A DNA stretch of 64,000 nt from JANQOH01 sp965201155 (lineage in GTDB: Bacteria; Pseudomonadota; Alphaproteobacteria; UBA7887): assembly GCA_965201155.1 (NCBI GenBank), contig OZ241752.1:1426001-1490000 (forward strand), read 5' to 3'. The position numbers and the translations under genes were made by a program. Below, piece by piece: positions 41,407 to 51,593 of this stretch (position 1 is its first letter; every line of letters starts with the position of its first letter). The notes under the pieces are model-generated. The model saw nothing but the letters and a program-made list of their open reading frames with translations, was not told the DNA's origin and made no database searches.

Positions 41407-41574
41407 ACTTTGACGGATAGATCATGGCAATTGTGGCTAAAACAAGGCGGCGACCGGGTCCAGCGCAGTTGCCATGCAAAGGTCATCAGGTTGACGCCGC
41501 ACATGCGTGAACCTATGGTCCGCGCCCGTCACCGCAGTCTTTGTGACTTGTCCATTCCCACCGCATCGCCAGTA

Positions 41575-42750
41575 ATGATTTCCGTTCCCAAGCCGGGCGC
41601 GCGCCCGGTCAACCCGTGTTTCTCGTCCGGCCCGTGCGCCAAGCGGCCCGGCTGGACACCTGATATGCTGCACGGTGCCGTCCTCGGTCGTTCGCATCGC
41701 AGCGCCGCTGCGCGCGCGCGTCTGGCGGAAGTCATCGACCGCAGCCGCACCCTGCTCGGCGTGCCCGACACATGGCGGGTGGGTATCATGGCCGGCTCGG
41801 ACACCGGCGCGTTCGAAGCCGCATTGTGGGGCTTGCTCGGCCCGCGTCCGGTGGAAGTGCTGGCCTGGGAGAGCTTCGGCAGCGGCTGGGTGACCGACAT
41901 TGTCGAGCAATTGCGCATCCAACGCACGCGCATACACCGCGCACCCTATGGCGCACTGCCCGATCTGGCCTCTGTCGACCGCGAGAGCGATCTCGTGTTC
42001 GTCTGGAACGGCACCACCTCCGGCGCCCGCCTGCCGGACGCCGACTGGATCGCCGAGGACCGCAGCGGTCTGGCGATCTGCGATGCAACTTCGGCAGTAT
42101 TTGCCATGGACCTCCCATGGGAACGGCTCGATGCCGTTACCTGGTCGTGGCAGAAGGCGCTGGGGGGCGAGGCGCAGCACGGTATGCTGGCGCTCGGTCC
42201 GCGCGCCGTGGACCGGCTGGAAAGCACGCCGGCAGCGGCAGCGCTGCCGAAACTTTTCCGACTGACAAAGGGGGGCCGTCTGATGGAAGGGATATTCTGC
42301 GGCGACACGGTCAACACCCCGTCCATGCTGTGCGTGGAAGACGCCCTGGATGCGCTGCGCTGGGCCGAGTCCATCGGCGGGCTGGCAGCGCTCACCGCAC
42401 GCTGCCAGGCCAATTTCACCGCTGTCTCCGACTGGGTGGCGCGCACGGAATGGATTGACTTTCTCTGTGCGGACGCCGCAATTCGGTCACCCACATCGGT
42501 ATGCCTCTCCGTGACAGACCCGTGGTTCGCAAGCCTGCCGAAAAAGCAGCAGCGGCACACGGCAAGGGGAATGACGCAGCGGCTGGAGGACGAAGGCGCT
42601 GCATATGATATCGACGCCTATCGGTCGGCCCCGCCGGGATTGCGCCTGTGGGCCGGGCCGACGGTGGAACGGAGCGACTTGGAGGCGCTGTTCCCATGGC
42701 TGGAATGGGCATGGGCGCAGCAGCGCGCCGAGAGCAGGCAGGCCGCTTGA
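41575..42750 (+). CDS. serC: Phosphoserine aminotransferase, alphaproteobacterial type
   Basis: 391 residues. It converts 3-phosphohydroxypyruvate and glutamate to phosphoserine in serine synthesis. The PLP lysine lies in VTWSWQKALGGEAQHGML; CFSSGPCAKRPGW at the N-terminus and DTVNTPSMLCVED are typical of the TIGR01365 type. The chosen start MISVPKPGARP leaves out an unconserved upstream extension. TGATG overlap with serA, so the two are translationally coupled. Confidence 0.94.
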   Translation: MISVPKPGARPVNPCFSSGPCAKRPGWTPDMLHGAVLGRSHRSAAARARLAEVIDRSRTLLGVPDTWRVGIMAGSDTGAFEAALWGLLGPRPVEVLAWESFGSGWVTDIVEQLRIQRTRIHRAPYGALPDLASVDRESDLVFVWNGTTSGARLPDADWIAEDRSGLAICDATSAVFAMDLPWERLDAVTWSWQKALGGEAQHGMLALGPRAVDRLESTPAAAALPKLFRLTKGGRLMEGIFCGDTVNTPSMLCVEDALDALRWAESIGGLAALTARCQANFTAVSDWVARTEWIDFLCADAAIRSPTSVCLSVTDPWFASLPKKQQRHTARGMTQRLEDEGAAYDIDAYRSAPPGLRLWAGPTVERSDLEALFPWLEWAWAQQRAESRQAA

Positions 42751-44324
42751 TGATGCGTGTTCTCATCGCCGATGCGCTGAGCAGCCATGCGGCAGCGCGC
42801 TTTGAGGCGCGGGGCGTCGCAGTGGATGTGGCGCCCGGCCTCACGCCGGAAAAACTGGCAGCGCGCATCGACCGCTATGATGGAATCGCAGTGCGCTCTG
42901 CGACCCGCATCGACGCCGGGCTTATTGCCGCCGCCGGCCGGCTGAAGGTGATCGGCCGCGCCGGCATCGGCGTGGACAATATCGATCTGCCCGCGGCCAC
43001 CGCGCGCGGCGTGGTCGTGATGAACACACCGTTCGGCAATTCGGTCACCACCGCCGAACATGCGGTGGCGATGATGATGGCGCTCGCGCGGCGCATTCCC
43101 CAGGCCGATCGGTCCACCCGGGCCGGCGAGTGGCGCAAGTCGCATTTCATGGGCGTGGAACTCGCCGGCAAGACGCTGGGACTGATTGGCTGCGGCAATG
43201 TCGGCGCCATCGTCGCGGACCGTGCCCAGGGCATGAAAATGCGCGTCATCGTCTATGACCCGTATTTGTCGGGCGAGCGCGCAGCGGAGCTCAATGTCGA
43301 GAAAGTGGCGCTTGCGCAGCTGCTTGCACGCGCCGATGTCATCAGCCTGCATACGCCGCTGACCGCGGAGACGCGCGGCATGATTGATGCCGCAGCGCTG
43401 GCGCGCACCCGCCCCGGCGTGCGTATTGTCAATTGCGCGCGCGGCGGACTGATCGTCGAAGCGGACCTGCGGGAAGCAATCGCCTCCGGCCATGTGGCAG
43501 GCGCCGCACTGGATGTGTTCGAGCGCGAGCCGGCGCAGGGAAACCCGCTGCTGGAACTTGAGCAGGTGATCGCAACGCCGCATCTCGGCGCCTCGACCAC
43601 CGAAGCGCAGGATAATGTCGCGGTCCAGATTGCCGAACAGATGGCCGATTACCTGTTGACAGGAGCCGTGTCCAACGCTCTGAACATGCCGTCGATCAGC
43701 GCCGAGGAAGCCCCGCGCCTCAAGCCGTATACTGCGCTGGCGGGCCAGCTCGGCAGCCTCGCAGGACAGATTGCCGAAGCCGGGATGGACCGGATTTCGG
43801 TTCAGTATGAAGGGCATGCGGCAACGCTGAACGTGCGGCCCCTCACCGCGTTGCTGCTTGAAGGCGCCCTGCGCCCTGCGCTGGAAACGGTGAACATGGT
43901 AAACGCGCCGCTGGTCGCCAAGGAACGCGATATTGAAGTGCGTGAAACGCTGTATGACGGCCCGTGCGATTATCAGACCCTGATCCGGGTAACGCTGGAA
44001 AGCGAAAGCACTACCCGCCGCCTGACCGGCACGCTGCTTGGTCACAAGCCGCGCATCGCGGCCATTGACGATATCGGCATCGACGCCGCGCTTGGGCCGC
44101 ATATGTTGTTCATCAACAACAAGGACCTGCCGGGAACACTGGGTTGGATCGCCCGCACCATCGGCGATGCAGGGGTGAATATCGCCACATTTCATCTCGG
44201 GCGAACGACGCCGGGCGCCGCCGCCATCGCGTTGGTGGAAGTTGACCAGCCCGTATCCGATACATTGGCGGCGGACCTTCGTGCCCTGCCCGGGGTGGTG
44301 CGGGTGAAGCCGCTGCATTTCTGA
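42750..44324 (+). CDS. serA: D-3-phosphoglycerate dehydrogenase
   Basis: 524 residues, the long form. First step of serine synthesis. NAD-binding region LGLIGCGNVGAIVADRAQGM (~146-165), catalytic region GRAGIGVDNID and the later CARGG; an intervening domain (~320-440) and a C-terminal ACT domain (~450-524, NNKDLPGTLGWIARTIGDAG) for serine feedback. The start overlaps the serC stop; an ATG one codon later is also possible. Confidence 0.96.
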   Translation: MMRVLIADALSSHAAARFEARGVAVDVAPGLTPEKLAARIDRYDGIAVRSATRIDAGLIAAAGRLKVIGRAGIGVDNIDLPAATARGVVVMNTPFGNSVTTAEHAVAMMMALARRIPQADRSTRAGEWRKSHFMGVELAGKTLGLIGCGNVGAIVADRAQGMKMRVIVYDPYLSGERAAELNVEKVALAQLLARADVISLHTPLTAETRGMIDAAALARTRPGVRIVNCARGGLIVEADLREAIASGHVAGAALDVFEREPAQGNPLLELEQVIATPHLGASTTEAQDNVAVQIAEQMADYLLTGAVSNALNMPSISAEEAPRLKPYTALAGQLGSLAGQIAEAGMDRISVQYEGHAATLNVRPLTALLLEGALRPALETVNMVNAPLVAKERDIEVRETLYDGPCDYQTLIRVTLESESTTRRLTGTLLGHKPRIAAIDDIGIDAALGPHMLFINNKDLPGTLGWIARTIGDAGVNIATFHLGRTTPGAAAIALVEVDQPVSDTLAADLRALPGVVRVKPLHF

Positions 44325-44345
44325 CCCGCCGGCGGCGCACGCACA

Positions 44346-45494
44346 ATGACTCCGCCCGTTGGAAAGGCTCTGCTGCCAACCGGTCTCGCCGACCTGCTGC
44401 CGCCCGACGCAGAACGCGAAGACGCAGCGACTCGGCGGTTGTTCGATTGTTTTGCCGCCTGGGGTTATGAACGCATCAAGCCGCCGCTGCTGGAGTTCGA
44501 GGACGGGCTGCTTGACGGCGTCGGCGCTGTGCATGCCGACCAGACATTTCGCCTCATGGACCCGGCATCACAGCGGATGCTCGGCATGCGCGCGGATATC
44601 ACGCCGCAGGCGGCGCGTATCGCCGCCTCGCGTCTCGCCACGGCGCCGCGCCCCTTGCGGCTATGCTATGCCGGTGATGTGCTGCGCGTGCGCGGCAGCC
44701 AGTTGCGCGCGGACCGGCAGTTCCGGCAGGTGGGAGTGGAATTGATCGGCTCCGGCCACGCCGCCAGAGGCGATGCGGAAGTGATCCTGCTCGCCGCGGA
44801 TGCGCTGTCACAAGTCGGCATCGAGGGCTTGTCGGTAGATGTGAACACACCGACACTGGCGCGCGAGGTGTGCCGCGCGTTCGACACCCCGGCAGGACCG
44901 CAGGAGCGCATCGCGGTGGCGCTGCACCGCAGGGACGCCGCGGCGCTGCAAGCGAGCGGCGGCGGGCCGGCCGTGGCGCCCCTGGCCGCCCTGCTGGGCA
45001 CCTCCGGCGCAGCGGCTCCGGCGCTGGCGCGGATCGGGCGCATCACCTTGCCGCGGGCAGCGCAGGCGTTGGTGGAACGGCTGGCCGAAGTTGTCGAACT
45101 GGTTGCCGCGGAAGCGCCGGAGCTTGCCCTCACGGTGGATGCGGTGGAGAGTCGGGGGTTTGAATATCACACCGGCATTTCGTTCACGCTGTTCGCGCGC
45201 CGCGAACGTCACGAACTCGGCTCGGGCGGGCGCTACCGGACGGCAGGCGGGGAACCGGCTACCGGATTTACGCTGGTTGCGGATACACTGCGGCGGGCGC
45301 TGCCCGAAACCTCGCCGAAGCCGCGTGTGTTGACTCCGGTGGGCGTGCCGCGCGGCACCGCCGCCCAATTGCGGGCCGATGGCTGGGTGGTGCTGCAAGC
45401 GCTGATGCCCGCGCCCGACCTCGCGGCCGAAGGGCGGCGGCTGAAATGTAATCATGTATGGATCGACGGCGCCGTACAGCGCCTGGAAGACTGA
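44346..45494 (+). CDS. hisZ: ATP phosphoribosyltransferase regulatory subunit HisZ
   Basis: 382 residues. A class II aminoacyl-tRNA-synthetase-like protein that lacks charging activity: LPTGLADLLPPDAERE, MRADITPQAARIAASRL and RQVGVELIG are present. It partners the short form of HisG in the first step of histidine synthesis, so this host should encode a short HisG elsewhere. Directly after serA and 11 bases before purA. Confidence 0.93.
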   Translation: MTPPVGKALLPTGLADLLPPDAEREDAATRRLFDCFAAWGYERIKPPLLEFEDGLLDGVGAVHADQTFRLMDPASQRMLGMRADITPQAARIAASRLATAPRPLRLCYAGDVLRVRGSQLRADRQFRQVGVELIGSGHAARGDAEVILLAADALSQVGIEGLSVDVNTPTLAREVCRAFDTPAGPQERIAVALHRRDAAALQASGGGPAVAPLAALLGTSGAAAPALARIGRITLPRAAQALVERLAEVVELVAAEAPELALTVDAVESRGFEYHTGISFTLFARRERHELGSGGRYRTAGGEPATGFTLVADTLRRALPETSPKPRVLTPVGVPRGTAAQLRADGWVVLQALMPAPDLAAEGRRLKCNHVWIDGAVQRLED

Positions 45495-45505
45495 GAGCGC
45501 AGGCA

Positions 45506-46798
45506 ATGGGCAATGTGACCGTGATCGGCGCGCAATGGGGCGACGAGGGCAAAGGCAAGATCGTTGACTGGCTGTCGGCGCAGGCCGATATCGTGGTGCG
45601 CTTCCAAGGTGGGCATAATGCCGGTCATACGCTGGTGGTAGACGGCACCACCTACCGGCTCAGCCTGCTGCCGTCAGGCGTGGTGCGCGGCAACAAGGTA
45701 TCGATGATCGGCAATGGCGTGGTCATTGATCCTTGGGCGCTGCTGGAGGAAATCGACCACCTGGCCAAGGCCGGCATAACTGTCGCGCCGTCATCGCTTC
45801 GCATCGCTGAAAATGCATGCCTGATCCTGCCCTTTCACGGTGAACTGGACCGCGCGCGGGAAACGGCGCCCGGAAGCCGGCGTATCGGCACCACGAAACG
45901 CGGCATCGGCCCCGCCTATGAAGACAAGGTGGGGCGCCGGGCAATCCGCCTCGCCGATCTCGGCCACCCGGGATCGCTGGCGGAGCGCATCGGCGCGGCA
46001 CTGGCGCATCATGACCCGCTGCGCAAGGGCCTCGGCCTGGCGCCGGTGGACGGCGCCGCGCTCGCCCGCAGGCTTGAAGCGCTGGCGCCGCGCCTGCTTG
46101 CCTTTGCCGCCCCGGTGAGCATCGAACTGGATGCCGCGCGGCGGGCGGGGCGGAAGGTGCTGTTCGAAGGCGCCCAGGGCGTGCTGCTCGATGTCGATCA
46201 CGGCACCTATCCCTACGTCACCTCCTCCAACACGCTGCCTGGCGCAGCCGCGCTGGGCGCGGGTGTAGGGCCGCGGGCAATTTCCTATGTGCTGGGAATT
46301 GTGAAGGCCTACAACACCCGCGTGGGGGAAGGGCCGTTCCCGACCGAACTCAGCAATGAGACCGGGCGGCGGCTGGGCGAGCGTGGACTGGAATTCGGCA
46401 CAGTAACCGGCCGCGCACGGCGCTGCGGCTGGTTCGACGCCGTGCTGGCACGCGATGCCGTGCGGTTGGCGGGCATAGACGGAGTCGCGCTGACCAAGCT
46501 GGACGTGCTGGACGGCCTCGCAAAACTATCGGTGTGCACCGGCTATCGGCTGGCGGGGCAGGTGCTGAACCGCCTGCCGGCTTCCCCGGCGCAGCAACAA
46601 CAGGCGGAACCGGTGTATGAGACAATGGATGGCTGGCAGGAAGAGACGCGCGGCGCACAGCGAATGGAAGACCTGCCGATGGCCGCGCAGCATTATATCC
46701 GCCGCATTGAAACACTGATCGACGCCCCCGTCGCGCTGCTTTCCACCGGACCCGAACGCGGGGAGACGATCATGCTGCAAGACCCCTTCCGTGCCTGA
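45506..46798 (+). CDS. purA: Adenylosuccinate synthetase
   Basis: 430 residues. First committed step from IMP to AMP. N-terminal P-loop GAQWGDEGKGK (8-18), HNAGHTLV, GTTKRGIGPAYEDK and EGAQGVLLDVDHGTYPYVTS are the standard active-site segments. Start MGNVTVIGAQWGDEGKGK is the family norm. Same operon as serC-serA-hisZ. Confidence 0.97.
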   Translation: MGNVTVIGAQWGDEGKGKIVDWLSAQADIVVRFQGGHNAGHTLVVDGTTYRLSLLPSGVVRGNKVSMIGNGVVIDPWALLEEIDHLAKAGITVAPSSLRIAENACLILPFHGELDRARETAPGSRRIGTTKRGIGPAYEDKVGRRAIRLADLGHPGSLAERIGAALAHHDPLRKGLGLAPVDGAALARRLEALAPRLLAFAAPVSIELDAARRAGRKVLFEGAQGVLLDVDHGTYPYVTSSNTLPGAAALGAGVGPRAISYVLGIVKAYNTRVGEGPFPTELSNETGRRLGERGLEFGTVTGRARRCGWFDAVLARDAVRLAGIDGVALTKLDVLDGLAKLSVCTGYRLAGQVLNRLPASPAQQQQAEPVYETMDGWQEETRGAQRMEDLPMAAQHYIRRIETLIDAPVALLSTGPERGETIMLQDPFRA

Positions 46799-46841
46799 GC
46801 ATCGGTATACGGAAGGGGCCGCAGGGAAGGGAGGGACCGCG

Positions 46842-47246
46842 ATGACAAAAGACGGCAAGATCGTCAAGAGCGATGCTGAATGGCAGCGCGAACTCACCCC
46901 CGAGCAATTTGCCGTGGCGCGCCAGGGGGGGACGGAACGCCCGTTTACCGGCGCCTATTGGCGCAGCGGCGGGTCGGGAACCTATGAGTGCATATGCTGT
47001 GGCACAGCGCTGTTCGGCTCCGCCGACAAGTTCGATTCCGGCACCGGCTGGCCAAGCTTCACACGCCCCCTCAGCGACGCCGCTGTGGAGATGGCGCGTG
47101 ACACATCCTATGGCATGATCCGCACGGAAGTGCTGTGCGCGCGCTGCGACGCCCATCTCGGCCATGTGTTCGATGACGGTCCGGCGCCCACGGGACTGCG
47201 CTACTGCCTCAACTCGGCCTCACTGCGTCACAGGCCGGAGGAATGA
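46842..47246 (+). CDS. msrB: Peptide-methionine (R)-S-oxide reductase
   Basis: 134 residues. Zinc-binding Cys in YECICCG and VLCARCDAHLGHVF; the catalytic Cys lies in RYCLNSASLRH. FDSGTGWPSF is the substrate loop. Repairs oxidised methionine in the cytoplasm. Its stop overlaps the acyl-CoA dehydrogenase start (ATGA). GGGAGG precedes its ATG. Confidence 0.95.
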   Translation: MTKDGKIVKSDAEWQRELTPEQFAVARQGGTERPFTGAYWRSGGSGTYECICCGTALFGSADKFDSGTGWPSFTRPLSDAAVEMARDTSYGMIRTEVLCARCDAHLGHVFDDGPAPTGLRYCLNSASLRHRPEE

Positions 47247-48430
47247 GCCACCCTGCAAAGCCACCGCAGTTTTCCCTCACCGCCGAGCAGCGGCGCATTG
47301 TTGACGCGGTAGCGCGAATTTGCAGGGATTTCGATGCCGCATATTGGCGTGAGCGCGACAGGAATGGGGCGTTTCCCCACGATTTTCACGCCGCTGTCGC
47401 GGATGGCGGCTGGCTCGGCATCGCCATGCCGGAATCCGTGGGCGGAGCGGGCCTCGGGGTCACTGAAGCGGCACTGATGATGCAGACCATTGCGGGCTCC
47501 GGCGCCGCGATGAGCGGCTGCTCGGCGGTGCACATGAACATATTCGGCCCGATGCCGATCGTCGTGTTCGGCAGTGACGCGCAACGGCAGCGCTTTCTGC
47601 CGCCGCTCATCACGGGCCGCGAAAAAGCATGCTTCGCGGTGACCGAGCCGGACGCCGGCTTGGATACCACCCGCATCACGACGCGCGCGCGGCCGCAGGG
47701 CAATGGCTATGTCATCGACGGGCGCAAGGTGTGGACCTCCACGGCGCAGGTGGCGGACAAGATGATGATTCTCGCCCGCACCACGCCGGTCGCAGACTGT
47801 GAACGCCCTGTCGATGGCTTGAGCCTGTTCTATACGGATCTCGACCGCGATGCTGTCGATGTGCGCGAGATCCACAAGATGGGGCGCCATGCCGTTGACT
47901 CGAATGAACTGTTCATCGACGGCCTGCATGTGCCGGCCGAAGACCGCATCGGCGAGGAAGGCAAGGGATTCCGCTATTTGCTGCACGGGCTGAACCCGGA
48001 GCGGATTCTGGTAGGGGCGGAAGGTGTTGGCATCGGTCGTGCAGCACTGGCACGAGCCGTGGACTATGCGCGCGAGCGCGTGGTGTTTGCACGCCCCATC
48101 GGCCAAAATCAGGCAATTCAGCACCCCCTGGCAGAATGCTGGGCGGAGCTTGCGGCGGCCGAGCTCATGGTTTTCGATGCCGCACGCCGCCACGATTCCG
48201 GGGAGCCATGCGGTGTGGAAGCAAACGCCGCGAAACTGCTTGGCAGCCGCGCCGGGTACCGGGCGTGCGAACGCGCCGTATTCACACATGGCGGGTTCGG
48301 CTATGCGGCGGAATTCGATGTGGAGCGCTTTATGCGCGAAGTGTGGATCACCCGTCTGGCGCCGGTGTCGGAACAGTTGATTCTGAGCTATATCGCCGAA
48401 CGGGCGCTGGACCTGCCGAGGTCCTATTGA
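47243..48430 (+). CDS. Acyl-CoA dehydrogenase family protein
   Basis: 395 residues. FAD-binding region CFAVTEPDAGLDTTRITTRA and KVWTSTAQVADKMMI, then a C-terminal helical domain with ARERVVFARPIGQNQAIQHP and GGFGYAAEFDVERFMREV. The catalytic-base position could not be assigned with certainty. Substrate chain length unknown. Coupled to msrB by ATGA; this pairing is not obviously functional. Confidence 0.9.
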   Translation: MSHPAKPPQFSLTAEQRRIVDAVARICRDFDAAYWRERDRNGAFPHDFHAAVADGGWLGIAMPESVGGAGLGVTEAALMMQTIAGSGAAMSGCSAVHMNIFGPMPIVVFGSDAQRQRFLPPLITGREKACFAVTEPDAGLDTTRITTRARPQGNGYVIDGRKVWTSTAQVADKMMILARTTPVADCERPVDGLSLFYTDLDRDAVDVREIHKMGRHAVDSNELFIDGLHVPAEDRIGEEGKGFRYLLHGLNPERILVGAEGVGIGRAALARAVDYARERVVFARPIGQNQAIQHPLAECWAELAAAELMVFDAARRHDSGEPCGVEANAAKLLGSRAGYRACERAVFTHGGFGYAAEFDVERFMREVWITRLAPVSEQLILSYIAERALDLPRSY

Positions 48431-48450
48431 GAGGCGCTGTCTGGCAGGAA

Positions 48451-48526
<76 letters not shown>

Positions 48527-48642
48527 GGCAAGGCGAGGTGGGCGCTGTATAGAGGCCGGACAGCGGTTTGTCCAGCAATTGACAGCGCCGTTCCCAGCGG
48601 TTTCGCATATTCGGGTAACCCCCCGGGAAGGGAAAACAGCAG

Positions 48643-49656
48643 ATGCCAACACAGGCGGAAATCAAGACGACGGTGGTCGGTTCATACCCCGTCCCGGCAT
48701 GGCTGGCGGCGACACCGACACAAAGAGCGCTGGTGGATGCGACGCGGGTTGTACTGCATACGCAGGAACATGCGGGAATCGACTTGGTATGCGATGGCGA
48801 ACTTTATCGGTTTGACGTGAATCACCCCGAAACCAACGGCATGATCGAGTATTTCCTGGAGCCGTTGGCGGGTATTCGCACGGAGATCACCTTCGAAGAA
48901 GCGGCTGACTATCGGCAGCAGGCGGGCACCAGCTACCGCCGCCGCCCGCCCGGGGTAGTGGACGGCCCGCTGGGAAGCGGTTCACTGGACCTTCCCGCAG
49001 CATGCAGTCGCGCGCAGCGCCTGACGACCAAGCCGTTCAAGTTCACACTGACCGGCCCCCATATGCTGGCGAAGGTGCTGATCGACCGGCATTATGGCGA
49101 TTTGGCAGCCTTGGCGGGAGCGATTGCGGGTGTTCTGGCTGAACAGGTCTCCCAATGCGACGCGGACGTAATCCAGATTGACGAGGCAAACCTTCCGGGC
49201 CACCCGGAAGAAGCCGATATCGCCGCATCGGCCCTGAACACGGTTTTGGACGCAGTACCGGGCGCGCCGGCGCTGCATATGTGTTTCGGGAATTATGGCG
49301 GGCAGTCGGTGCAGCGGGGCGCCTGGGATGCACTGCTCGGCTATCTCAACAGCCTGCATGTGGATCATATCGTGATGGAAAATGCCCACCGGCCGCCGGA
49401 GGAACTGGCGGTGTTCGCCGACCTGCGCGCCGATATCGGCATGGGGCTGGGCGTGGTGGACATCAAGCGCAATGTTATCGAAACACCGGACGACATTGCC
49501 CGCGCGATTGAGCGCGCGGCCGACACCATCGGCCCGGACAGGGTGCGCTACATTCACCCGGATTGCGGCTTCTGGATGCTTGACCGGGGCGTCGCCGATG
49601 CGAAGATCGCGGCGCTGGCAGCGGGGCGTGATCTGTATCTGGGGCGGCAGCCTTAG
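48643..49656 (+). CDS. MetE-like cobalamin-independent methyltransferase (short core form)
   Basis: 337 residues, about half of true MetE, matching only its C-terminal catalytic barrel. The zinc ligands are likely His and Cys of HMCFGNYGG (~212) and the Cys of IHPDCGFWML (~307). TTVVGSYPVPAWL is the usual start. Relatives use various methyl donors and homocysteine-like acceptors; the donor here is unknown. GGGAAGGGAAA precedes its ATG. Confidence 0.82.
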   Translation: MPTQAEIKTTVVGSYPVPAWLAATPTQRALVDATRVVLHTQEHAGIDLVCDGELYRFDVNHPETNGMIEYFLEPLAGIRTEITFEEAADYRQQAGTSYRRRPPGVVDGPLGSGSLDLPAACSRAQRLTTKPFKFTLTGPHMLAKVLIDRHYGDLAALAGAIAGVLAEQVSQCDADVIQIDEANLPGHPEEADIAASALNTVLDAVPGAPALHMCFGNYGGQSVQRGAWDALLGYLNSLHVDHIVMENAHRPPEELAVFADLRADIGMGLGVVDIKRNVIETPDDIARAIERAADTIGPDRVRYIHPDCGFWMLDRGVADAKIAALAAGRDLYLGRQP

Positions 49657-49685
49657 TCGGCGCTGCCTTTCACTTACGGTGGCTC

Positions 49686-50648
49686 GTGGCCGTTTACACA
49701 GACATTGCCGACTCGGACCTGCGGGAGTTTCTGGAACGCTTCGATCTCGGAGCGCTGATTTCGTTTATCGGCATAGCCGAAGGCGTGGAAAACTCCAACT
49801 ATCTGCTGATCACCGACCGCGGACGCCACATCCTCACGCTTTACGAGAAGCGGGTGCGGCGGCACGACCTGCCGTTCTTTCTCGGATTGATGCGGCATCT
49901 TTCGGGGCGGGGGATCACCTGCCCGACACCGGTGGCAGCGCGCGACGGAACGGTGCTGCACGAACTGGCGGGCCGCCCGGCCGCCATTGTGAGCTTTCTG
50001 GAAGGCGTCTGGCCGCGGCGTATCTGGCCCGACCACTGCCGCGCTCTCGGCCGCGCACTTGCCGACATGCACCTGGCCGGACAGGACTACGCGACCATGC
50101 GGCCCAATGATCTCTCCGTCGCCAGTTTTCGTGTCCTGTTGGCGCCTTCCGCCGGGCGCGCCGGCGAGGTGATGCCCGGCCTCACGCAAGCACTGGACGA
50201 GGAAATCAACGCATTGGAAGCAGCTTGGCCTGATACTCTGCCGCATGGCTTGATTCACGCAGATCTTTTCCCGGACAACGTGTTCTTTCATCGTGATGCG
50301 GTGAGCGGCATCATCGATTTCTATTTCGCATGCAATGATTCGTTCGCCTACGACGTGGCCATATGCCTGAATGCGTGGTGTTTCGAGCCGGACGGCGAAT
50401 TCAACATCACCAAGGCCCGGCATCTGTTGTCCGCCTATCGCAGTCGGCGTTCGTTCTTGCCGGAGGAACTGGAAGCGCTGCCGCTGCTGTGCCGGGGTGC
50501 GGCCATGCGGTTCCTGCTGACGCGGCTGCATGACTGGCTGCACGGACCGAAACAGGCGTTGGTAGCGCCGAAAGACCCGCTGGAATATTGGCGCAAGCTG
50601 CGCTTTCACCGCCATATCGCCGGACCTGGCGCCTATGGCCTCGACTGA
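49686..50648 (+). CDS. thrB: Homoserine kinase, APH-fold type
   Basis: 320 residues from a GTG. IAEGVENSNYLLITDRGR, LPHGLIHADLFPDNVFFH with catalytic Asp, and IIDFYFACNDSFAYDVAIC are typical of the aminoglycoside-phosphotransferase-like ThrB of Alphaproteobacteria. Threonine synthesis. Its end overlaps rnhA by 14 bases. Confidence 0.95.
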   Translation: MAVYTDIADSDLREFLERFDLGALISFIGIAEGVENSNYLLITDRGRHILTLYEKRVRRHDLPFFLGLMRHLSGRGITCPTPVAARDGTVLHELAGRPAAIVSFLEGVWPRRIWPDHCRALGRALADMHLAGQDYATMRPNDLSVASFRVLLAPSAGRAGEVMPGLTQALDEEINALEAAWPDTLPHGLIHADLFPDNVFFHRDAVSGIIDFYFACNDSFAYDVAICLNAWCFEPDGEFNITKARHLLSAYRSRRSFLPEELEALPLLCRGAAMRFLLTRLHDWLHGPKQALVAPKDPLEYWRKLRFHRHIAGPGAYGLD

Positions 50649-51105
50649 AAGGCGCGCGCCGGCAGGCGCGGTCGAAATCTTCACGGACGGCGCTTGCCTG
50701 GGTAATCCCGGTCCCGGCGGCTGGGCAGCATTGCTGCGTTACGGACAGCGGGAAAAGGAGATCAGCGGGGGTGCTCGCGAGACCACCAACAACCGCATGG
50801 AACTCATGGCGGCGGTGCGTGCGCTGGATGCCCTCACCCGCCCGGTGCAAGTGAGGCTGTACACGGACTCGCGTTATGTGTGCGACGGAGTGACCGCGTG
50901 GCTTCCCGGCTGGAAGCGCAATGGCTGGCGCACGGCGGCTCGCAAACCTGTGCGCAACCGGGATTTATGGGAAGCGCTCGACCGTGCGCTCGGCGAGCAC
51001 ACGGTCGAATGGCATTGGGTCAGGGGCCATGCGGGCCACCCGGAGAATGAACGCGCCGACAAGCTGGCGCGCGCCGCCGCGCGCGCGGCGGCGAACCTCG
51101 CATGA
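50635..51105 (+). CDS. rnhA: Ribonuclease HI
   Basis: 156 residues. Active-site acids Asp18 (FTDGACLGNPGPGGW), Glu56 (NNRMELMA), Asp78 (YTDSRYV) and Asp142 (NERADKLA). Removes RNA from RNA-DNA hybrids. Coupled to thrB by overlap, a common alphaproteobacterial arrangement. Convergent with the peroxiredoxin gene, five bases apart. Confidence 0.97.
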   Translation: MASTERRAPAGAVEIFTDGACLGNPGPGGWAALLRYGQREKEISGGARETTNNRMELMAAVRALDALTRPVQVRLYTDSRYVCDGVTAWLPGWKRNGWRTAARKPVRNRDLWEALDRALGEHTVEWHWVRGHAGHPENERADKLARAAARAAANLA

Positions 51106-51110
51106 ACCGG

Positions 51111-51593
51111 CTAGAGTTGGGCGAGAATCTTCTCGGCTGCCGAGACGTCGAGGCCCGGGCCGTCTTCCACCGCCAGCGTATCCACTACGCCGTCCTTCAC
51201 CACCATGGCGTAACGGCGCGAGCGGCGCCCCATGCCGAAGCCGCTGGCATCGAACTCCAGTCCCAGGCCGGTGGTGAGGTCTCCATTGCCGTCAGCCAAC
51301 ATCATGACGTCATCGCCGGCGCCCTGGTCCTTGCCCCAGGCGCCCATGACGAACGCGTCATTGACGGAGACACACGCGATCAAATCCACTCCCTTGGCGC
51401 GCAGCGCAGCCGCATTCCTCACATATCCCGGGACATGCTGCGCCGAACAAGTAGGCGTGAACGCGCCAGGCAGACCGAAAATCACCGCAGTCTTGCCGGC
51501 AAGGAGCTTGCCGGTCGTCACTTCCTCAATTCCGTCTCCGCCCATGTGGCGGACGGCTACGTCGGGCACCTTGTCACCGACTTTGATCGTCAT
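51111..51593 (-). CDS. Peroxiredoxin, Prx5 type
   Basis: 160 residues. Peroxidatic Cys49 in GLPGAFTPTCSAQHVP; the later WGKDQGAG and RRSRRYAMVVKDGVVD are typical of the Prx5/AhpE-like group. Reduces peroxides, probably with glutaredoxin or thioredoxin. Often encoded beside rnhA, as here. Confidence 0.94.
   Translation of the reverse strand: MTIKVGDKVPDVAVRHMGGDGIEEVTTGKLLAGKTAVIFGLPGAFTPTCSAQHVPGYVRNAAALRAKGVDLIACVSVNDAFVMGAWGKDQGAGDDVMMLADGNGDLTTGLGLEFDASGFGMGRRSRRYAMVVKDGVVDTLAVEDGPGLDVSAAEKILAQL

Noticed and set aside
41195..41420. Small plus-strand frame before serC
   Set aside because: No ribosome site, no homology, and it runs through the tandem decamer.
41410..41574. 55-residue N-terminal extension of SerC
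   Set aside because: Unlike any SerC N-terminus; the internal ATG at 41575 gives the standard start.
42618..44534. 638-codon minus-strand frame opposite serA
   Set aside because: Antisense of a clear core enzyme; Gln/His/Arg-rich with no domain.
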